Shown here piece after piece: positions 31,290 to 47,910 of a stretch of DNA of 64,000 nt. The position numbers were made by a program, and so were the translations under genes. The stretch is taken from assembly GCF_020882245.1 (NCBI RefSeq), contig NC_083599.1:19478865-19542864 (forward strand), read 5' to 3'. Position 1 is the first letter of the stretch. Each line of letters starts with the position of its first letter. The stretch is from Rhopalosiphum padi. Taxonomy: Eukaryota; Arthropoda; Insecta; Hemiptera; Aphididae. Below the pieces are notes generated by a model. It made no database searches and had not been told where the DNA came from. It worked only from the letters and a program-made list of their open reading frames with translations.

Positions 31290-34200
31290 TATGTAAACCG
31301 GATGCGATACTGAAACTGTACTATCCTATTTTTATATTTGTTTGAAAGATAAAGTGTTTTTTTTTAGCTAATTTAGAAAAAAAATGTTATTTTGGGGACG
31401 TAGTATGTACATTGTACGTACTTATATTATTTTATTTTATTCCTTTTTATTTTTTTAATTTTATAGTTCATAGATTAATTTAGCTATACACTTATTAATA
31501 CTTATTCGCTCAAACAGTACCTATTTATCGAGGAATAAACACTCACTCATTAAGACCAAATTTTGAGTTGATTCGCCTAAACGATCAACGTTTATTGCAT
31601 CTGTAATATAGCTTAGTATTTTATTCGACTATTTTATGTTGATTTTATTATTGTTTAAACACTTACCTTCATTAAATTAAACAGTATAAATGAGCCAAAT
31701 AATTTTGTACATATTTCTCATTGAAAACACGTCATCAGTACATTTTAAACAGCATAATCATTTCATTATTTAAGGAATAATACCATTTAAAATATTAAAA
31801 CGATGCATTTCGATGATGATCGTGAAAGCAGTATATTATCAACACAAATCAAAATTTTAAATTGTATTTAATAATTATATACATTTATAATCGTCATTGA
31901 TATATATTATATATATGTTTTAAATTAATGTAAAAAAAAATGTAGGTACATATTATACAATTCTGTATATACTCGTTGAGTATTTTGACGTACTTAATTC
32001 TAATTTTTTTTTTAAATTTAATTAAAATTAACTACAGCCTAATTAATAAAAATAGAATTGTTGGAGTTTAAATTTATTTGTTTGGTATAAAAAAACCTAA
32101 CGGTAAAATTTAATCGGACAAATGTTTAAAAAGGGGGAAATCGAAGGAATTTACATGTGCATTTTATTATTTGTTTAATTATCAATGTTTTAATGTTTAA
32201 GTTTTCTAAATGTTACGTTACAAATCACTGTGAAAACTACTGATTAAAATCATACGTTTTTATAGTCTCTAGCATTCGAGTAACTCAGACATTGGTTTAC
32301 GTTCTAGTATTCTACTTATTGAATTCTTATTATTACATTACTTGATTTGTGGGCCTCATAAAATAGGCGTCGAATTTTGTGTGATTCATTTTAGAGTTAA
32401 AATAAATAAATAAAATCAATATTTAATGTAGTAGGTAATTGGTACTTTGATAGTTACCATTATTACTTATAATCAACGTGAAATAATATAATATATTCAA
32501 CATAATGTGCTTATTTAAATAAACGAACAACTTGGGTTCTATTTAATTTTATTAAAAAATAACTTGGAATTTTAGCGATAACAATTTAGAAACGTTTTTA
32601 AATTATAAGGAGCATTACTATTTAGTATTTAGTACAAATAGAATTGGTACTTTTATATATAAGTACTGTATTGTAACTTGTTAGTGATATGTGAACCTAA
32701 GAAAGACACTTTCAAAAGATAATTTTTTTAAATTTTGTTTTCAACAAGCCCCTTGTTGTTGTATTAATTTAATATTAATTTATTGGTTTATCGTATATCA
32801 TACCATATACTATATACATATTGATATAACACTGTAGTTTTTTTTTTAATGTATGTTAGACAAGAAATGTATAATTAAATGCCTAACCTGAGTAAATGAT
32901 ACAACATGCATGATGCATCTACAGACATTTTACCATTAAATATATTTATAATAGTTTTAAGCTTACCTATATTCCACGGATAAAAACATAAAATAATTGG
33001 GTATATTCCCATGTTCATTGTTAATACATACTTACACATATTCTGGGTTTTAAATTATTGATCATTACACGCATATTATGTCTAACAAATTACACTTTTT
33101 TCTAACGAACTACCAAAATAATATTTATAATTTATCTTTACAATATTGGTGTATATTTCATACGTATATATTTGGTATTTTAAATAAATTTAGTTTGTCA
33201 GCATCTTTAGAAAATTAAAATATTTATTTTTATGCGTGTCACCTCTCTAAATATTGTTAACCAACTAGGATGCTTTGTTTAAAATAGTTTTTACATATTT
33301 TTAACATTCATATCTGTATTTTTTTTTTTTGTGACATGGTGATTATAAATCAATAATATTTTAAAAACATTTTTATATAATCAAAAAATCATATGGTATA
33401 TATGGTTAACTGATTATTATTATATAATAATTATATAATGTTTTCTATATTTCAAAATTTATTTTTGATTTAGTTAATCTAAAACAAATTATTAGTTAAA
33501 ATTTAAATTCAAATAGTTATATTTTTATTTTATGTTCAATGTTGCAATGATATTATTACCTAAATTAACAGCTTGAAACTTCTTGTAAACATATTTTTTC
33601 AGCGAATAGACTAGTAAACTTGGACAAGATATTATTATATCAAAAATAAAATTATTTCGAATACATTTTCAGAAAAAAACAGAACTTAGTCTTTTTAACA
33701 TATTATACCGACAGAGTTATTAAAATTTTAGTTTTTTTACGTAGAAAAGGTTTTTATACTGTAAATATTTCATTAGATTATAAATTCATAAATAATACAT
33801 ATTTTTAATTAAATGTATGTTCGTAAATTCTAAATACCGGTTTTAAACTATGCTATATTGCCATCATTGGGTTACGTAACTATTAAAAATAAAAACAAAG
33901 TATAATTTTTAAACATAATATATAATAAGTAAAACAAATTGATTACTAAAAAAATAATAAATTGTTTCTATGTGTCATTGTATCATGGTACCTGAATAGG
34001 AGAATTTTTAGCCGGGAGGACTCATATTTACCAATTTTTCGCGCTTATGTATACAACTAAAAAATAATATCCACAGTTCATCAAAAGAAACTATTATTTG
34101 TAAAAAAGACAACTCGCTTATTGGTCAAATTCATATAGTTGGTAAAATGGTCCCAATTTTTAGCCTGTTTTAAAATGCCATCACGTTTGGTGTTCGCATT

Positions 34201-36125
34201 CAATAAATAATAGTTTAAAACTGTTTCCTTATCTTTTAATTATTAGTAGGTATAATACAGGTTTAGTGGCACGTCGTCGTAGTCGTGTTATATCCTACCC
34301 ATTATGAAAATACAAAATACATATATTTTTTATGATTTAATTTAGAAAAATTTAATTTTAGTGCAATAAATAAAAATCTAAATCTAAAAAATAAACACAT
34401 AAAATATTACTGATGAAAAGTATTTTTATAAAAAAATGTTATTGTCAATTTATTTTTGACAAATTGATTTTGATTAACTAATTGTTGATGAAATATTTTC
34501 GTCCAAATGTCCTAGATCCTTTAAAAATATAACTGTTTGCTGTTTATTGGATAGTTCGTAAAGTGATAATTTAAAATAATAGTATGAATAAATTAATTAT
34601 GCGATAATTTTATATACTGTAAATAAATAATTTAAAATGTTGAGCAGTATGTACTTACTGTAGGTTTTACTGTATAATGAGAATATGTTTTCTTTTGTGT
34701 GTCTGAAGACTCTTTTTATAACCAAAAACTGCTTCAATATTGAGGATAGTTCTTTTAGGGAAAATTGAATCTATTTTGTACTTTGGAGATTAACAAATCC
34801 TTTTTTAGATAAATAATTAAATAAATTACCTATATAAAATTTCCTTAGAAGTAGAGGCTGCTACACCGTTTCCGTTCAGAATAGTTTTTCGTATTTAATT
34901 TTAATTATTTATAATTTAACTAAATTGTATTGCCAACCATTACTGCAATAACGCACCCGATGGTGAGGTACACCCGAAACTTACTATACAGCTGAGTGAT
35001 TTTCCCTGGATTTTGTCTGTTTGTGATTCGATTGAAAAAAAAAGAAATGCATTTTATTAGAAATTCGTAATTCATTTTAAACGTTTGGTGACATTGCTTC
35101 GTTGTTTTACCTATGTTTTGCTTAAATAAAACCCATAAATTACCATTGAATTACCTAGCTTCGGGCGATAAAGTGTACACGAGACTTTAGAGAAATTTTC
35201 AATTGGACATACTCGTATATTTAAATAGACAATCCAACATTCTGTAGTCAGATATACTCACTTTACAATATAATATCCTTGTACACCGTATACAGGAGAA
35301 TATTATTATAATTTATAACATTTTTTTTCTTTTTAATTTGTCTGCGATATACTACTTCACAAGGAAATTCAACGTCTAATCGTTCAATTGAATGACAATG
35401 AGAAAATGTTTTATTGTGTCGTTTATAAAATTTCAGTGTTACACAGTAGTGTGTAATATACATACCTCTGTATAATACGTTTTAGTCGTCGAGTAGGTAA
35501 GTCAATAAGCCGGTTTCGGGGCAGTTGACCTATTACAGTATGCACTATTAACACACCTGATATGCTTAGATCTCTAAAATTGGAAAGTGTTTTCTAGTCC
35601 GATTCTTTACACTGTCCCGGTGCTTTACTAGATCGTCGTTTTATACATTTTGAAGAGTGCAAACGAAACAGCTACGACAGACGACAATATAATGCGGAGA
35701 GTTCTAATCATAATAATAAAAAAATCTGTTAACAATAATATACGTTCTAGATAGACACCTACGTGATGCTTTTGTGGTCATTATTATGATTCGTGCCCAT
35801 GAATTGCTATTATGATTACTATTATTATATATATTTTTTTATTATTAAAGCACACAAATAAAAAGAAGAAGAATGCTGTTTTCGTTTCGTGTTTTCTGGA
35901 TATTTAATAAATTACTCTGGACAAATGTCTTGTTGGTATTTATTTTTTGCATTGTTTATTATATTATCTCGTGTTATTTGTAGGCCACGTGTTTGATATC
36001 TTTTTTTTAAGCTTTAAACCAACATTATAATATTATTGTATCTGTATTATAATATATTATAATACAATATTATATAATATTTAGATAAAAGGTGTGTAAA
36101 CCATTATTTAAAGTTGAAAAGAATA
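31290..36125. other. Noncoding AT-rich stretch
   Basis: No gene recognised. Simple AT and poly-T tracts only. A short GC-richer patch at about 35490-35680 has no sustained frame. Confidence 0.55.
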
Positions 36126-36129
36126 CTGA

Positions 36130-36487
36130 CGTAATTTTTTTGAACCACGAGCCAAATTCGGCCGGCTAAAGTATTAAAATTAAATCAAAATTGAAAAAAA
36201 AAAAACTTTAAATTTCGTCTAAATATAAATAACTAAAATAACATTTTATTTATCGTTTTGTTTGAAACTTAGTCATTATCCATTGATAATTCACCAAATA
36301 TAAATTATTATTAGTTGTTTCTTGTTATTGTGTTGTGATAGTTGCTGTCCATAATGTTTAAAAAACAGAAAATCGACTCCAAATATCGTGTTTTCAAAAT
36401 CAATAGTAAAACGATTACTTGACCCACCAAGTAATTTTTTTTATGGCCCTCGGTAAAAAAAAAATGTTGGTCATCACTCATCACTGG
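36130..36487. mobile_element. hAT-type element remnant
   Basis: ACCACGAGCCAAATTCGGCC near the left, and GGCCCTCGGTAAAAAA then GTTGGTCATCACTCATCACTGG at the right. A '...TTGG(T/C)CATCACTG' right end is typical for hAT MITEs in insects. The left terminus has decayed. Confidence 0.4.
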
Positions 36488-39400
36488 TGTAAAACATTAA
36501 TATTAGGATCGTATCTTAACAATAATAATTGTATTATCAATTATGTTATTATATGCTTATTAGATCACTGATCTTTTTAAAATGTCAAAATGTGTCAGTT
36601 GTCGATAATAATTAACATTGTTTTTATCGTGAGACCTGTTTTAGAATTTAAAACGATGCTTATTAATTTAAAATAATTTTTATTACTAAAAAGAAAAAAT
36701 TGTTTTCACGTTTAGAGTTCATTAAAATTCTAAATTTTTTACTGAAAATAACCGGTCACTTCAGGATTTTTATTTAGCCATCAATAGTTAAACGATTTGT
36801 TTACAAAATTAAAACTCGAAATCACAAATCTGATATAGTCGAATTTATTTATTATCTTAAAAAATGATGATAAATAATTATAATAAAATATAATAAGATC
36901 AATATTCTACAAACGTATTTATAATAAATTTGAAGTTTACATTATGATTACTATCAACATTCACTGAACTGGCAGAATATTGTGAATATTGACTAATAGC
37001 TATCATATGTCCAGTTCAATTATAAGTATGATTTCACATGATATTTTCGGTGATTTGACAATGGTGGCATTTAATAATGTCAAAATGTACAGGAAAACAC
37101 CGATAGAACAAAAATGTCAGTATTTTACAACATGATAATATATGTTAACATAATATATTATGCGTGTAAATATATAAAATATAAAAATATAATTTAAAAT
37201 TTGAAACAGTGGCTAACAGTTGTAGGCATGTGTATGGGTTAACATGTTTTATAATAATTGATGTGTTAAAATTGATACGTATTTTTAAATAACGGATAGA
37301 AAATCCAAATACTCGTTCAGCTTAGTTTAATCAGATTAAAAAGTTGAAATTCAATATGGATATTACCTTAAGCAAGATTTATACCTAATCATTTTTTTGC
37401 ATTTTTGTCGAAACAGAATAATAATCCTAATATCTTTAAAATATTGTTAAACATTTTTACACACAAAATTTGGTTTTAATGTTTTATTACTTATCTGAAA
37501 ATAATACTCCGATGCCCTTTTTCAGAGGTTGACATATATATGCAAATTATGCATTTAAGTATAAGTTTTCTATAAACATATATAGGTTTTTAAATACTTA
37601 TTATATATTTAAATTTACTAATTATTCTTTAAATTCGTTTTTTTTATTTGTAAAACTATTAGGTATATGCAACAATTAGCCAAAGTAAATAGTTAGATTT
37701 GTTCTATTTAATTTATTGAATATACTTTCTTATCTTTGTTATTACTTATTAAATCTATGCAACGAATGTATTCAGTGTTTGTATTATGTATTTATGTAAT
37801 GTGTACTAAGACTAAATTAGGATTTGTTATCCTTATAATTTAAGTTATCACGTATATATTATAATATTAATTACGATTATTCATAATCCTTAATTAAAGA
37901 AACAATTTAAAATAAATTATTATACGGTAGCGATTATTTATTGTTATTTAATACTTTAATTAAATACATTAAACGGTCGAGGTTTATTGTAAAATCAATG
38001 AATAATATTGTACTTATATATATATTATTAATTTGTATTAACAATACATATTGCACGATGATTATAAATCTCTGAAATGGAAATAAGAATATATCAGAAT
38101 ATACTTTTTTCACCCACGCACTACTACTACGCAGATACAAACCTATACAAACTGCAGATCTACTTTTTGTGTCATTATGTTACAACAAACAATCGATTTA
38201 TCAAAAAAAAAAAAAAGTATAAACATACAATCTGTAAAAAATAAACAATTTACAACAAGCATATTTGAATAGAGAATAAAAGAGACATGGTATAGGCAGA
38301 CAAAAGAATTCAATCAACAGTGACACTTTTTTGGAAAGATTGTTGTTAGGCACTAGTTTAATTTATATAATACATAAATGTATGTATTTTAATTGGTTTT
38401 TTGGGAATTCAATTTAAGATTATTAAACCTTACATAAGACGCGATGTATGGAATATTCCCGCAATTAAGTCAGAGTTGAGATTTTTAATAAGTGAATTTT
38501 GATGGAATCTGAAGTAGTCACGGATTTTTTTGTTAGATAACGAAGAATACAATCAATATTATGAATATCGAAAAGAAATGTAAGATTACGCTTCTAATCT
38601 TAGGGTGTGTTCTCATTATAACCTGAAAATTACAAATTGATTAATAGATATTACGATACTATATGCACATTTGTTTTTGATACTTATTAGATCTATTATT
38701 AATATTTTAATCGGAGAAACTTTATGTTAACTTAAAACTGATGAACGATATTGTAAATCAAGTAAATTTCTATTGTAAAAAGTATAATACTAGGTGTGTT
38801 GTGTGTTTTCTAATGTCCCGAAGTTCTGATCTACATATTATGCTTATAAATTTTGTTCGCATCTGACAGGTATATTATACAGTGAACTATATAGGTCAAA
38901 CAATTAATGTAAATAATTACGATGTCGGAGAAGTTCTAATTGAAATTTTGTAGTTGTATATCAATCGAAATTTGAAATGATCATAAAAACTTAGTCCATA
39001 AGTGCATACAAGTTAATTTAACATTAGTGGACGTTTGGACGGTGTATACCTATATAGAGTACAGAATAGTACAGTCCATAATATATCATAAACAAAGTAC
39101 ATTAATTCGGTTTCCCCTCGGCCCGCGGCCATTTTATCATCATTTTTATTATTATTATTTATAATAATAATATAATATAGCCAATATAGGTCAACATTTT
39201 TGTCCGTGTATCAATATAATATAACACTATATAAAAGGTAAATATATTTTACGGTTGAAATATTATCGATGAGCGAATTTGATTGTCAATATTGATGTCT
39301 TAAAAATTATTCTAGACATAGGTTAGTGGATAGGCCAACGAATATTATTTGCCTACAATCTAAATCAATGTAGATATAACCTATATATAATATAGTCTCT

Positions 39401-42400
39401 AACTCTGAGAAAAGCCTCAATTGTAATTATTTGAGATAGTCATTATACATATATATTATTATTTTTCATCGATTAGGGAGTATATTATATCATACATTTT
39501 ATTGATTCATTTAAACATGTATTACGTCATATACATTTTAATTAAACTAATTTAACAGGATTTTTTTTTTAGTTTTTTGTTTACGAATATTTTTAATTAT
39601 TAGATTAGATCGAAACATATAACTGGGTATAGTTTGGAATCATAAGGTACTATTTTAACTGCCAATTAATCTAAATATCTGATATTAGTGAAAAAGAATA
39701 ATTCAAAATAAATATACTTAGAAATATTATAATATTTATTACCTATACATATAATTAATATTATAGTGTATTATATATTTATATGTAATAGTATATTATG
39801 TTATTATATTATGATTTATGATGTACTCATACCAGATAAAAAACGGAAAACAAGTTATCGATAGGTATGTAAGGAATTTAGAAGAAACGAGTGTAACATA
39901 ACGAATAAATTATTAGATATTAGTTAACTTAAATATTTGTCAAGCAAAACACAAAACATTAATAAGTAATTATAAGAAAACTACAACATATTAAATAATA
40001 ATTACTATTACATATTCTATACAACTTGATCCTAGTTTATACTTGATGTAAGACATTTATTATAAGGATTTAATAATTCAGAAACTACTCGTTTAAATTA
40101 AAAATTAGATGTATCCAGATGAGTGATTCGTTTATGAAAAATGAATTTTTTTAAATGTCACTTCTTAAATGGTACCTACATAGAAATAATAAATTCTAAA
40201 AATCAGAATTTAAATAAATACATTATTAAAGAATAAAAGGAGTTTGAACATGTTTATTGTAACATCCTGCATGTAAAAACCTCTATTTAAAAAATTTAAG
40301 TTCCTAGAATATAGTAATATGCTTATTTGTTTTTGAGGTCACTACGTAGTTTTCTGTACTTTCCTATTTATGTGTCCTCCTTATATTGAAGTGAAGCGCG
40401 TCCGTGGATTATTAGTAGGTATAGATGCCTAATGCTTGCGTATTTTACAGATTTTGGGATTTGATTTATTACATGATAACCGATGAGGCGATGAATACAA
40501 ACAACATAATCATTGCTCTGTGCTCATAAACATAAATCGCCATATTATCCTATATCGTATTGTTTTATTACGTGTATATTACCTTTAAACATTTATAACC
40601 GAGAAAGTTTAGTGAATCTGAGTACCGTTTTTTCACTCCATTTATCGGAATGAATCTAAATAGTCGGTATATATACTTATAATGAAACAGGTTATTCTGT
40701 TGCTACCAAAAGTACTAATAGTATAGTAATTTTTTCTTTTGCACTGAAAGTGCAAATGCATTTGATTTCATTTTATTTTTATATGGTTTTATGAGCGACG
40801 AACGAGTGTTTATTATTTATTCTAGTTTCATTGAGTCAAGTTTTTAAAATAACGTTGTCCCGTATTTATATGGACAAGCAAATATTGGACACTATAACAC
40901 TATTAGGGGCCGGATGTAAATGCATTCTCGTGTTTTTTTCTACTAACAGTAGTTAAAAAATATTCTATAGTTGATTAGATAAATATTTAAATAATAATAA
41001 AAAATAAAAAAATGTATAAATGAAGTAAAAAATTGCCTTAAAACTTTTTACGCATATTTGGTCATTATAATATTATAATGTTATGTGTTATGTGTATCTA
41101 TTATTTTAGATGGTTTTTAATTGCATAATGCTTATTATATTGATAGTTCACAAATTTATTTTATTATTAGCAGTTAGTATTTTTACCTGAATTTTAATTT
41201 TTATCAGACATTTGTCTTATTGTTTCATTTTAACATCATACATTTATTCGATCCATATTCATATTTTAGATAATAAGAGTATAGTGTTGATATTATTTGT
41301 CATTATTATTACCGCATATATAGTTAATTTCTTTCCATACTGGTTGATCTAAAATTTAGTTGTGTTAATAAAGTATTCAAATTGAATAATTTAAATTTAA
41401 GTTGTCGGAATTTATTACTCGCATAAAAGTGGAAGTTTATTATGCCGGCTGTTTGCGGACACGGTCAAAACCCGAACATCGCTTCGAATATAGGTGGATA
41501 TTGTACACTTAACCGTTAGTCGCTTATATAATAACATGTAAGTCAAAAAGAGGATTTGTCTAATTTTAATTCGTATAGCCTACATTGTAAATTTGTTTAC
41601 CAAGTATACATATTTTACAAAATGCATAATAAACGATGGGTTATAAATTTATTCTGTATATATTTTATATAATATTATATGAATCTATAATTTATAATAT
41701 ATTAACATAATATGTATATTTTATATGATATATATGTGTATCTATATTAATTAATTGAGAATTTGGTAATCCGACTATAGTTCACAAGGAATGGAATGAA
41801 CAAGCTAACTATAGATATTTATATTTAACAATAATTCAAAACAAAAGAAAACGTCGAAAATGTTTAAATAATTTTGATTAAAAAGTTACTTTTTAGTTTT
41901 TAATACTACGAAAAAAAATTGAAACAAGTTAAAGTTTGAAACATTATGCTTTACCAAAAATAAAACCAAACATCAAAGGACTTGTAAAAAACCCATCAAT
42001 TTCATTTATTACACTAATTAATTATTACTAAAAATAAATTGTTTTTTTAACATGAATTGTTATTTTTACTAATGAATTCATTTGGAATTGTCTATTTGTC
42101 TAGTATAACAAAGCATAAAAAAGTCGTCAACTTTTATTTATTTTGTAGGAGGGCGGTTGGAAAATCAACAAATCAGTGTGAAATAAAAAAGGGTTTTGTA
42201 TAACTAATCTAGTTATTTCTCGGGATTTAGTCAAAAGTAGAAAATTTCAGTACTTTTTAAAATAATTGAGAACAATTATAGTGGAATAACAGGAATATTC
42301 ATGCGACTTCATTTTTTGAAAAAATGGCCTCGTTTTTGTTGTTGTTTTTTTTTATAAATTGATAATTATAGAGATTAGTAATTTCACAAAAAGATATACT

Positions 42401-43346
42401 AAAATGTTCAAAATATTATTGCTCATTTTTTGTATTTTAAGTCCAAAAACATGAACACGTAATACAAACTATATCATAAGAGATTCTTACAAAAATAGAT
42501 TAGTAAATATATCTATATTATAAGCATCTGAAGTTAATATTATCAATACTTGGAAAAATCTCGAATATTTGTCAACTTTTTTACAATTAAAAATTTTAGT
42601 TTTAATGACTGTAGAGGATTAAAAATATAATACAATGTTCCTCGTTAGTTAGAAAATCCTAAACTCACAATTTAAAATATATATATTTTATAGAATATCT
42701 TAAGGCTGTTCTATTATACATTTCTAATGTGCATTAGGTACACATATCATATTTTATTAACTATTAAGTCACGCTATAATTAAAATTACCGTTTGCCTAG
42801 TAATTTTTAAAATATATAAATATTTAATAACAGGTCGTATTTTGTAAGAATTGGTTACCCATAATATTTGAAAAAAATTAAATTAGCTTTCTATGACATT
42901 TCAGATATCATAGGTAGTTATTTGTTATAGTACAAAAATGAAAAATTTACCAAGTAGGTGAAAAGTTGTTGTAGGACAACTGATTATGGCCATATTTTAA
43001 AACTAGTTAATGGTCTATGTGTACCTTACAATTATTGGTAAAAATTCACTTCTAGACCTGCTGCGTAAAACAGTATTATTTAAAACAAGTATATAATTTA
43101 CGTACACGAAAGTGTATTTTTAAATGTTTGAATTATACAATTAACTAGTAATAATATTTACTATATCACATTTTGAAACCATATAGTTTATTTGATATCA
43201 GATATTTTATTACATGGTATAGATAAAATAATATTACGTGTATTGTATATTCAAGTAAAAACAAATATCAAAAAAATATCTGTTGTGAAAAATCTTAGTT
43301 ATTTAAGTTAAAAACATAGATACACATTTATTAATAATATTTTTAT

Positions 43347-43370
43347 ATTATTATTATTATTATTATTATT
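43347..43370. repeat. (ATT)8 microsatellite
   Basis: Eight uninterrupted ATT units. Confidence 0.95.
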
Positions 43371-45237
43371 TTGTAGTCTAAGAGTTCTCAGAAGAACGTA
43401 CTGGCTGATAATAAATTAATATTCGTAGAGCATATTCGGAGTTCCGTATAGTTAAGTAAAACTGGTTTTTTAAAATGTATGTCTGTAGAAAAATCCCTAA
43501 TAAGCCAACGACGGTGATTCTTAACAGCGTGCTGCGATAGTTCGATAAAAAAAAAAAGAAAAGAAAACACGACGTCGTTTCAAGCATAATCTCATTCCAC
43601 CAGTTTAACCAAATCAAGAGATAGATATTAGTGCCTTACTGGCTACTACACACAGTACATGGAGTATAAGTAGTATATCGATGGCATTATAATATGCGGT
43701 TTAACGCGTATAAAATATAAATATAAAATAGGTATGTTTAGTATTGTCGCTAATCCCTCTTAAATGTATTGTACGCTAAGCATCTAATATCCATTTAAAT
43801 ACTACGTTAATAGTGTATTTGTGGCAAGGTTGGGTCAGAGGAGCGATAAGTCGATCACTGCGTAGCCCCCTTCCTCTCAGACATCCTATTATGTGTTGTA
43901 GGGTTTTGGTTTGTTTTTACGTCATTTATACAGCTTCAGATTTCATATTGTGACCATTGTGTATAATACGAATTATGTAGTTAATGCATATAGCCGTTTT
44001 AAATTTACTTACATTAACACAGAACCGTTACTACATACAAAAACATCATAAAAAAAATCTATTGATCTATTGATTTTTTTTGTTTTTTATTTTACCTTTC
44101 TATTACTTAATCGTCTTAATCTATTAATAATTTATTATAATATAAATATAAAAAAACTCGGTGGTTTTTTTTTTGTAGTATTGAACAGTATAACATTAAT
44201 ATTTTTAGGTAGATAATAAGAAGTAGTCAAACTTTAACATTAGATTTTATTGTTTCAACAATTTATATTGTATCACTCAGAAAATAAGTATCAATAGTAG
44301 TATACAGTTTTAACTCCTCATAATGATTAATGAATACAATAAAAATACTTCACAATGTTATATAAAATAACATTAACAATATATTTTTTTTTTGGTTGTG
44401 TGACCCAAGTTACGCTTGATTTAAAAAAATAAACAAAAATATTGTTAGTTTTATAGTAAGACGTAGTAACCTAACTTTGATAAACTATTGTGCTGACACT
44501 AATATTTTAAAACATGTAAATTATGTTTCATGTAACACACCTATTCCAATTATAGCACTTATATGGTTAAGTATATTACACACAAGATATGCACAACATT
44601 ACAATATATTTAGTTGTCGATTATACTATTCATTAAGCCTCGTCCACACTATTATAGTAAAACGCGATGATGCAATAGTGACAGCTTTAATACTATGTAA
44701 ATTTAAAGCAGGGCTTTGCGCCCGAATTAACCCGATACCCGATATCGTTAAAGTACCTACTCAAAATAATTGTAATACTCAATAAAACCTGAAATTAAAA
44801 TATTATCGAAAATCCAATACCAAAAATATCTATTATGGTTTTTAATGTGAACATTTTTAATATGCCAATATATATCAACAATTTAAAAAAAAAATCGTAT
44901 TTTTAAATATTATAATATTACATTTTGAATAATTATATTATGTTCATATTTTTATTATCTTATAATTGTATACATAAATACGTGTATAGATTTTAAAAAC
45001 CGATTATCTGAATTCCATTAAGACTTAAGAGTAAAAACATTGTTTGGTACGAATTTTAACTTTAATGTATTTTGATACAATAATATGTGCACTTCATATA
45101 AATCCAACTGCATTCTAAATTTTAATTTTCTGGAATCTATAACTATACGTATTTAAATATTACAATATTGATATTTGATGTATTAAGTCCAAATTTAACA
45201 ATGTGTAAAGTTATGAAGTTGAAATAATTTTTAGATG

Positions 45238-45262
<25 letters not shown>
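45238..45262. repeat. (TA)12 microsatellite
   Basis: Uninterrupted TA dinucleotides, followed by an imperfect GTATG tail. Confidence 0.95.
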
Positions 45263-45269
<7 letters not shown>

Positions 45270-47910
45270 CATTATACATATATCATAATCTTATACAAAA
45301 AATTACGATAATTATTAAGATCGTCAGAGTATAGATCCGTGTCGGCGGCGGCAGTTGCAAGATGCATTAGTACATTGTATAATACATAATATAGATCCGA
45401 TTGTGCGCAGGTTCAATGCTTTAAATTGTTACTAGACACACTAGACACAGATTTTTGTACTAAAATATGTTTTCATTTTTAAAATTTTTTTTCATTCAAA
45501 ATAGTTTTAAATTCATGAAAAAATAACTTTACATCATTATTGTATTTATATACAAGTACACATTCTCATTTGATTTTCAAAATTTTACCTCTCAAATCAT
45601 CCTTAAATAACCCCTAAATTGACAATTTTTTCTACAAGTTGCATATTTATGTGAAGAATTAACTGTAACATAAAAATCTTATTTTACTAGATCATCTTAG
45701 TTTTTTATGTATACATTTTTTTTATATCGAATGACAGCGATAGTATCATGTAGTTATTTATAAAATGGGCTAAGAAAAAAATTAATTAATTTTATTGATT
45801 TTTAAACTGATTTGTCACATTTGGTCAGGTGCCAAAATATCCTGTACTTAGCAAAAATATATGTAAAACACCACGTCAAATTTTCGAATCTGAAAAATGT
45901 TTTGAGACTGTATATTAACAACAGCTTTCTCAGAATCAGTCATAAGGTTAATTGATTCTGGGTGTAGTTCGATTGGTTAAATTTTTATTGAATTTAATGC
46001 ATTAGATTAACGATAATAATTTTATTAGAAAATAACACATAAACTGAAACAAAACCATCAATTTACTGTAAACAATGTGTATTTTAAAATATAATAACAT
46101 ATACATTTATTATATTTATAGTCGTGTATATTTATATTTATAGTGGCGTAGATACAATTTTTTCTCGATAGAGATAATATTATATTTCATCACGTTTTAA
46201 GTTTTAATATATATATATATTTTTCTTAATTAGATACCTATATTATGATTTAATAAAAACTTATAAAATGTGCATGCATAATGCATTGATATTATATACT
46301 ATTAAACATTAAAATATGTAAAAAAAATAATATATATATATATAAAGGTACACTATACATTTAAATAAAATAAATAAATAAATACTTGCATAGATAAAAT
46401 TAATTCAAAAAAAATTATTTTTTTTATATTAAATACACTATAAATTGATTTATTATTTAGTAGGATATTCTGATATAGTAATATGTATGAATTTAGTGTT
46501 CACTCATATTAAAAATTAGAACGCATGTTAAAAATAATTTCTTGATAGTTTTGTGTATTACCTGAAGAGTGAAGAGTGAAAATATGTAGATATGTCAGTT
46601 GGTACCTAGCTACTATTAAATTGTACACTAGAATATTAACAAGATTATAATATTTATAGTATTTTTTTTTAATGTTAAAATATGCACAATAATTGAACAA
46701 TTTCCAAGTATGCAAAAATATGCAACTGCAGGTATCAAATTTTGCCTATTTATTCATTAAGCTTAGATTCAAATGTACATTTTACATAATTATTATTTTT
46801 TTTTTTAGTTTATTAATAATATTATGTTAATGCATAAAAATCAATTTCAATAAATTATTAATTCTATCTACGATAGCTATTTAAATTTAAATTGTTTTGA
46901 TTAATCATGATTATTGTTTGAAGTTTAAATTTTTTCACTGTATAGGATATTATTATAGTGAAACATTTAATTTTTTCTCATAACACAAATATTGTTGACA
47001 TAATGACATTGATAGATTAAGTATCGTGGTAAATGTATTACTTTATTTAGCTATATTAGTATATATGATTCTATTATAATGTAAATTTTTGTATTTCTAT
47101 TTAATATTTTAAAAATATTTTAATTTCAGATAATTTCATTTATTTATACATTATACCATGGACTTATTTACGTCGTTCTACAATACGTAATATTAATTTA
47201 TCTTAGAGGTTAGAATATTAAAAATATAGTTAGAAATATAGTCTGACTAATCGTTTTTGATCATATATTCGTATTAAGTATGCATTGATTGGTTGATTTA
47301 AAATTTTATTTTTGAAACAAAGTTGAGGTAGGTACAACCAAAACATACACCAGAGCGATTACCATTTTTTTTATCTTAAATTTTACTAGAACTCTTACAC
47401 TAAATTTCATCACATACAATATACAACAGTTTAAACCTAGAAATAAACGAAAAAAACATTTTTGAATCTTTTTTAAGTTCCTGCTCCATGAGCTTAAATA
47501 CAAGTTCGATGTATCATAAATAGCTAAAATAAATAGTCACGGAGTATTCATTCTTTTTGTACTACTGTGTCTTCCCTACTTCAAATATTAAAATATTTGA
47601 CTATTTGACTGGTAAAATGTTCGAAATGTCGTCGCATTTAATAACGGGGTTTCGAATTCTGAGTACCATCATAGGTCAACTGCAATTATTATAATATCAC
47701 TGTCACAAAGAATTCGGTGTATCAATTCCGGAAGCAGCTTGAAATTTGGCCTCTGTCCGTGTGACACTTTTAATTTCAATTGATTATGATGGCCTGTGCA
47801 GGTATTTAATATTCTTAAAAGCAACAAATATGTAATGTAAATTAATATGTATAATTTTATATAATATTTTTTTTATAATAAAATAATTATTTTTGCATAT
47901 TATGGGCATA

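Larger units (their letters stand above)
36488..47900. other. 11-kb AT-rich gene desert
   Basis: No coding region, RNA gene or bounded transposon recognised. It contains (ATT)n at 43347-43370, (TA)n at 45238-45262 and other AT microsatellites. Open frames of 60-102 codons (for example 43378-43617 minus, 44477-44785 plus) are single, low-complexity and without motifs. A short GC-richer patch lies at about 43825-43895. Confidence 0.5.

Noticed and set aside
44477..44785. 102-codon plus-strand frame
   Set aside because: No motif and no supporting splice context. GCAGGGCTTTGCGCCCGAATT near its end looks repeat-derived.
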